The notes under the pieces were generated by a model. That model was not told where the DNA came from. It did no database searches and saw only the letters and a list, made by a program, of their open reading frames with translations. Position numbers and translations under genes: made by a program. From positions 434,001 to 498,000 of the forward strand of contig NZ_BAABHJ010000005.1 of assembly GCF_039542035.1 (NCBI RefSeq): a DNA stretch of 64,000 nt, written 5' to 3'. Positions within the stretch are counted from its first letter, which is position 1. The number at the start of each line of letters is the position of its first letter. Of the stretch, positions 59,781 through 64,000 are shown piece by piece. This DNA is from Actinoallomurus liliacearum (GTDB taxonomy: Bacteria; Actinomycetota; Actinomycetes; Streptosporangiales; Streptosporangiaceae).

Positions 59781-59798
59781 GTCAGGGATCCCCGTTCG
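59600..59798 (+). ncRNA. Predicted omega/re-RNA of TnpB with guide
   Basis: In IS605 elements the guide RNA overlaps the tnpB 3' end and finishes at the right-end boundary with a hairpin and a GTCAA-like end. Here GGAATCCCCCGCCGATAGAC folds with GGGG and leads to AAGGACGTCAA at 59780. The guide would begin GTCAGGGATCCCCGTTCG (59781 onward). The 5' limit is a guess; only the right end is supported. Confidence 0.45.
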
Positions 59799-60324
59799 CG
59801 CTCAGGGCTGCCTGGTTCATGGTCAGGGGCTTCAGCTCGATTCCCGCCGCGTGGAGCGCTCGGGAGAAGCGTTTGCGGGCCCGGTGGAGCCGGACCCGCG
59901 CGGCGCCCTTCGAACAGCGGAGGACGGCGGCGAGGCCGGAGTGGTCGAGGCCTTCCCAGGCGACGAGACCGAGCAGCTCCCGGTCGTCGTCGGACAGGTC
60001 CCCGAACGCCCGGCGGATGGCCGGCGCGTCGGAAGGATCCGCGACGACCGCGGCGATCTCGTCCTGGAGCGACGTGGTCCGCAGCCGCCGCCGGGACTCC
60101 CCACGCCGCTGGTTGGCCAGGACCCGGCGCGCGACGCCGTACAGCCAGAGCCGCGCCTTCTCGCCGGCGGGTACCTCGTCGAACCGCCGCCAGGCGACGG
60201 TGAAGGTCTCCGCGACGACGTCGGCCGCGTCCTCCGGGGAGGAACAGCGCCGCAACGCGTATCCCAGGATCGGGCCGTACATCGCGGCGTACATCTCCTC
60301 GAATCTGGCCTTGCGGTCATCCAT
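59782..60324 (-). CDS. ECF-type RNA polymerase sigma factor
   Basis: 180 residues from ATG 60324. Sigma region 2 (EEMYAAMYGPILGYALRRCS, DVVAETFTVAWRRFDEVP, LWLYGVARRVLANQRRG) and region 4 (LVAWEGLDHSGLAAVLRCSK, GAARVRLHRARKRFSRAL). No extra C-terminal domain. Its stop lies 1 bp from the right end of the tnpB element; the natural downstream partner CU044_5270 is on the other side. The anti-sigma is presumably that partner. Confidence 0.93.
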   Translation of the reverse strand: MDDRKARFEEMYAAMYGPILGYALRRCSSPEDAADVVAETFTVAWRRFDEVPAGEKARLWLYGVARRVLANQRRGESRRRLRTTSLQDEIAAVVADPSDAPAIRRAFGDLSDDDRELLGLVAWEGLDHSGLAAVLRCSKGAARVRLHRARKRFSRALHAAGIELKPLTMNQAALSANGDP

Positions 60325-60657
60325 CGAAAGCCCGGTGGCCGGAATGCCGAGGTCGCACTCGTCTCTCCTTCACTCAGGGGGAGGGGAACACCCCCTACGT
60401 GTCGAGAACACGTCGAGTGTTACGAGCGGGATTAATTCAGATGCTCGCCGCTCGAGTCGGGTGTTATGGTCGGCCCGACGGCGTACGCGAGCGAGAGCCG
60501 ATGAAGGGGTGAGGTCGATGACCGTCTCAATGGTCGCTGCCATGCGCAGTACTCGGTCCGTCCTCACGTCCGGGGTCCTCGGCTGACCTTTCCTTCCGCG
60601 CGGCTCGCCGTCCTGTGAGCCGCTTTCGCCGGGACCCCCTCTCTCAAGGGGTTCACG
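60325..60657. promoter_or_regulatory. 333-bp divergent promoter region with several palindromes
   Basis: AGGGGG/CCCCCT hairpin (60376-60396); ACGTGT (60397-60402) / ACACGT (60408-60413), a clear operator-like palindrome upstream of the sigma gene; and GCGGCTC/GAGCCGC plus CCCC/GGGG stems close to rsgA. AAGGGG at 60645-60650 is the rsgA ribosome site. No gene is convincing. Confidence 0.45.
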
Positions 60658-61746
60658 TTGTCACACTCTTCTTCCTCCGGGCACGACTCTTCCTCCGGGC
60701 ACGACCTGGCCGGCTATGGCTGGGACGATGAGCGCGAGCGATCCTTCACCGCGTACCGCGCGAAGGGGCTGGTGCCCGGCCGCGTCATCGGCGTCGACCG
60801 GGGGCGGTGCGACGTCGTCACCGAGCACGGCGCCGTACGGGCCGGGACGTCGCTGGTGCGGTCGGCCGATCCGGTGGAGCTGCCGTGCACCGGGGACTGG
60901 GCGGCGCTGCGGCCCGGGCGTGATCCGGAGCTGGCGGCTCTGCTGCCGCGGCGCGGCGTGATCGTCCGTTCGGCGGTGTCGCGGTCCTCGCACGGTCAGG
61001 CGCTGGCCGCCAATGTCGACGTCGCGGCCGTGGTGGTCTCCGCCGCCGTGGACGTCAAGCCGGGTCGCGTCGAGCGGCTGTTGGCGCTCGCCTGGGAGGG
61101 CGGCGCGCTCCCGGTCGTCGTCCTGACGAAGATCGACGAGTCGGCCGACCTGGCGTGGACGGTGGCCGAGGTACGGCGGTCGGCGCCCGGCGTGGAGGTC
61201 GTCCCCACCAGTGCCGTCACCGGCGAGGGCATCGACGCGCTCCAGGCCGTGCTCACGGGCACGGTGGTCCTGCTGGGCCCCTCCGGGGCGGGCAAGTCGA
61301 CGCTCGGCAACGCGCTGCTCGGGGCCGCGGTCCTGGAGACCGGCGCCGTACGGGCGCAGGACAACAAGGGACGGCACACCACGGTCCGCCGCCAGATGGT
61401 CCGGCTGCCGAACGGCGCGGTGCTCATCGACACTCCCGGACTGCGCGGCGTCGGGCTGCTCGACGCGGAAGAGGGGCTGCGGCGGACGTTCGCGGACGTC
61501 GAGGAACTGGCGCGGGAGTGCCGGTTCGGTGACTGCGGCCATGAGTCGGAGCCCGGCTGCGCGGTGCTGGCCGCGATCGCCGAGGGCGCGCTGGACCGGC
61601 GGCGACTGGACGGCTACCGCAGACTTCAGCGGGAGAACGCCTGGGCGGCCTCCCGCGCCGACGCGCGGCTGCGGAAGGAGCGTGCCGATCGCTGGAAGGC
61701 GATCACCAAGTCCATGCGCACCACCACGCGCGATCGGCGGCGGTAG
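60658..61746 (+). CDS. rsgA: Ribosome small-subunit GTPase A
   Basis: 362 residues from TTG 60658, 7 bp after AAGGGG. Circularly permuted GTPase order: G4 VVLTKIDE, G5 PTSAVTGEG, G1 LLGPSGAGKSTLGNALLG, G2/G3 DTPGLRGVGL, then a zinc finger with Cys and His (ECRFGDCGHESEPGC). An OB-fold precedes the G domain. It matures the 30S subunit. The N-terminus carries a duplicated SSSGHD hexapeptide (18-nt direct repeat). Confidence 0.93.
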   Translation: MSHSSSSGHDSSSGHDLAGYGWDDERERSFTAYRAKGLVPGRVIGVDRGRCDVVTEHGAVRAGTSLVRSADPVELPCTGDWAALRPGRDPELAALLPRRGVIVRSAVSRSSHGQALAANVDVAAVVVSAAVDVKPGRVERLLALAWEGGALPVVVLTKIDESADLAWTVAEVRRSAPGVEVVPTSAVTGEGIDALQAVLTGTVVLLGPSGAGKSTLGNALLGAAVLETGAVRAQDNKGRHTTVRRQMVRLPNGAVLIDTPGLRGVGLLDAEEGLRRTFADVEELARECRFGDCGHESEPGCAVLAAIAEGALDRRRLDGYRRLQRENAWAASRADARLRKERADRWKAITKSMRTTTRDRRR

Positions 61747-61752
61747 CGGTAA

Positions 61753-61797
61753 TGAACGCCAGGGCCGACACGGTGGGCATGCCCGCCCCGGCGTTCA
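61753..61797. terminator. Hairpin D of the CTGGCG family
   Basis: TGAACGCC (61753-61760) / GGCGTTCA (61790-61797) enclose an inner GGGCATGCCC stem, 7 bp behind the rsgA stop. TGAACGCCAG also forms the right arm of hairpin C at 29807-29816. The 158-bp gap to the DUF5999 gene holds nothing else. Confidence 0.6.
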
Positions 61798-61904
61798 CTC
61801 AGGGGATCCCGGGGTGTCAGCGGGGGCGTCTGACGCGGGGGTGGCCGCACCGGACCCTGCGGGGTCCGTCGCAGGCCTCTTACTGTGATCCGCAGGATGA
61901 AGGT

Positions 61905-62099
61905 CTAGGCGGCTCGTACGAGGAGCCCTCGGTGGTCGGGGACGCTGCGGCCGTCGGGGAGCAGCTCGCCGGTGTCCTCGAAGACGATGACACCGTTGCA
62001 GAGGAGTCCCCAGCCCTGTTCGGCGTGGTAGGCGACGAGGCGTGCAGCGTCGTGGTCGGGGGCATCCGCCGGTGGGCACGGCGGACGGTGCTGACACAT
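61905..62099 (-). CDS. DUF5999 family small protein
   Basis: 64 residues from ATG 62099, with GAGGGG upstream. MCQHRPPCPPADAPDHDAAR, AYHAEQGWGLLCNGVIVFED, TGELLPDGRSVPDHRG match the compact DUF5999 family of actinomycetes, with CxH...C at the start and a central Cys. The function is unknown. Confidence 0.88.
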   Translation of the reverse strand: MCQHRPPCPPADAPDHDAARLVAYHAEQGWGLLCNGVIVFEDTGELLPDGRSVPDHRGLLVRAA

Positions 62100-62247
62100 C
62101 GCGGGTTCATCCCCTCTCACTGGTGGTACTAGTCGTTCTCATTCACCAGCATGCATCGTGTCCGGCGCTACCGAATTGGGGAAAATACCCGGTTGACTAC
62201 CTGAACCGCGTAGGTAGGTGTACGTAGGTCCGGGGCGGTGGACGCGG

Positions 62248-63015
62248 TCAGGGATGGATCAGGTGGTACGCGGCGTACTCGATGCGTTCGCGGGCCTGCA
62301 GCAGCAGCGCCGAGATCTCGCGTTCGCGGACGTCGTCGAGGCGGATCGCGGGGATCGACACGCTGATCGCGTCGCGCGCGGGCCGCTGGAGTCGCAGGGC
62401 GACGCCGAAGCAGCAGACGCCCGGGGTGTTCTCCTCGCGGTCGACGGCGTGGCCGCGTTGGCGGATCCGGCGGAGCTCGACGCGGAGATCGTCGCGGTCG
62501 GTGATCGTGCGCTCGGTCTGACGCTCGAGGTCCGCGGGGAAGACCGGATCGGGGTGGTCGGCCAGCAGCGCCTTGCCGAGTGAGGTGCTGTGCGTCGGCA
62601 CGCGCCGGCCGACCCGGATGACGGGCCGCAGGTTGTGCCGGGACGGCCGGGAGGAGAGGTACACGACGTCGTGGTCGTCGAGGCGGCCGAAGTGCACGGT
62701 CTCGCCGGTGACCTCCGCGAGCCAGTCGAGCGTCTCGTGGGCCATGCCGACGACGGGGTCGCCGTCGATGTAGGACGCGCCGACGAGCAGGGCCCGCATG
62801 CCGATGCGGTAGAGCGTCCCCGTGGGGTCGGTCTCGACCCAGCCGAGCTGGACGAGGGTCCGCAGCAGGGCGTACAGGCTGCTCTTGGGATAGCCGAGCT
62901 CCTGCTGGATCTGGGTCAGGCTGTACATGCCGCCCTGACGGGCGAAGAAGTCGAGCAGCGCGACGGTCCGCGTCGCGGACTTGACGCCCGGCGCGGTCCT
63001 TTCGGATGCGTCCAT
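62248..63015 (-). CDS. IclR family transcriptional regulator
   Basis: 255 residues from ATG 63015, after GGGAGAGG. Winged helix (about 15-70: VALLDFFARQGGMYSLTQIQ, QELGYPKSSLYALLRTLVQL) and IclR effector domain (about 85-250: VVYLSSRPSRHNLRPVIRVG, PTHSTSLGKALLADHPDPVF, GVCCFGVALRLQRPARDAIS). It is divergent from a sugar-type ABC ATPase gene with a TGTTC/GAACA palindrome between, so it probably controls a carbohydrate transport system. Confidence 0.93.
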   Translation of the reverse strand: MDASERTAPGVKSATRTVALLDFFARQGGMYSLTQIQQELGYPKSSLYALLRTLVQLGWVETDPTGTLYRIGMRALLVGASYIDGDPVVGMAHETLDWLAEVTGETVHFGRLDDHDVVYLSSRPSRHNLRPVIRVGRRVPTHSTSLGKALLADHPDPVFPADLERQTERTITDRDDLRVELRRIRQRGHAVDREENTPGVCCFGVALRLQRPARDAISVSIPAIRLDDVREREISALLLQARERIEYAAYHLIHP

Positions 63016-63103
63016 ACGGCCTCTCCCGAGCACCTGGCCTGCGCTTACGCGCGGCCCGGCGACCACGCCGGAGCCAGGGGACAGCTTAGTCCTGTTCAGG
63101 TCT

Positions 63104-63121
63104 TGTTCATATATGCGAACA
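63104..63121. promoter_or_regulatory. IclR operator candidate
   Basis: TGTTC (63104-63108) / GAACA (63117-63121) with an AT-rich 8-bp centre (ATATATGC) and an extra TGTTC at 63093-63097. It lies between the divergent IclR and ABC ATPase genes, within the only AT-rich part of the gap. Confidence 0.6.
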
Positions 63122-63172
63122 CTGGCTATGGTTGTGGACACTTTTACCGGTCGATGCTCGGAGGATTCCCCT

Positions 63173-64000
<828 letters not shown>

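Noticed and set aside
60370..60567. 65-residue minus-strand frame upstream of the sigma gene
   Set aside because: Overlaps promoter palindromes and has no recognisable features.

Overview
The window is chromosomal DNA from a high-GC, filamentous-type actinomycete. Third codon positions are almost always G or C, and GTG and TTG starts and ATGA/GTGA overlaps are common. The gene families are typical of Streptosporangiales/Thermomonosporaceae-like genomes: a chaplin, an XRE/DUF5753 regulator, HATPase anti-sigma-like proteins, CU044_5270, a DUF574 methyltransferase, DUF5999 and DUF3180. The genus cannot be fixed from sequence alone.

Layout. 0-9.9 kb is accessory: the end of a DUF3180 gene (often next to folate genes), a MmcQ/YjbR protein, a MarR-haloalkane dehalogenase pair, a blasticidin-S-deaminase-like/ASCH fusion, a PadR-glycosidase-like pair, DoxX/MerR, and several gene remnants. 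10-19.3 kb holds a secreted protein, an AraC regulator and a MacB-type efflux locus: two divergent HlyD-like adaptors, an ATPase, a permease and two glycine-rich exported proteins. 19.5-27.8 kb has a HigB/HigA-like toxin-antitoxin pair, a solitary nuoD, two PH-domain membrane proteins, a P450, a MidA/NDUFAF7-family methyltransferase and a NarL-type two-component system. 28-34.6 kb has small proteins, a second HATPase unit, an ABC exporter and a chaplin. 34.7-49.2 kb carries the cofactor core (DUF2520 dehydrogenase, panC, panD, then nadB, nadC, coaX, then lysS), interrupted by a TetR/MMPL/ArsR/LLM block and a VOC/MarR pair. 49.4-57.3 kb is again accessory: a DoxX protein, methyltransferase, DUF1266, an AAC(2')-I-like acetyltransferase, a truncated XRE regulator, a truncated cupin gene and a large secreted protein. 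57.4-60.3 kb is an ECF sigma/CU044_5270 pair split by a TnpB element. The window ends with rsgA, a DUF5999 gene, an IclR regulator and the start of a UgpC/MsiK-type ATPase.

The most interesting signals are non-coding or junctional. (1) Four copies of a 94-96 bp palindromic repeat; two of them lie exactly where a gene loses its 3' part. (2) An IS200/IS605-type tnpB element whose inferred removal puts the sigma-factor stop codon 1 nt before the CU044_5270 start, and whose predicted guide would match that same empty site. (3) A recurrent gene-end hairpin family built on CTGGCG/CACTG. (4) A blasticidin-S-deaminase/ASCH fusion with Asp in place of the third zinc Cys. (5) A solitary NuoD near a MidA/NDUFAF7-family methyltransferase, with the presumed target arginine conserved. 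Regulator genes are often preceded by clear palindromes, in several cases tandem ones.
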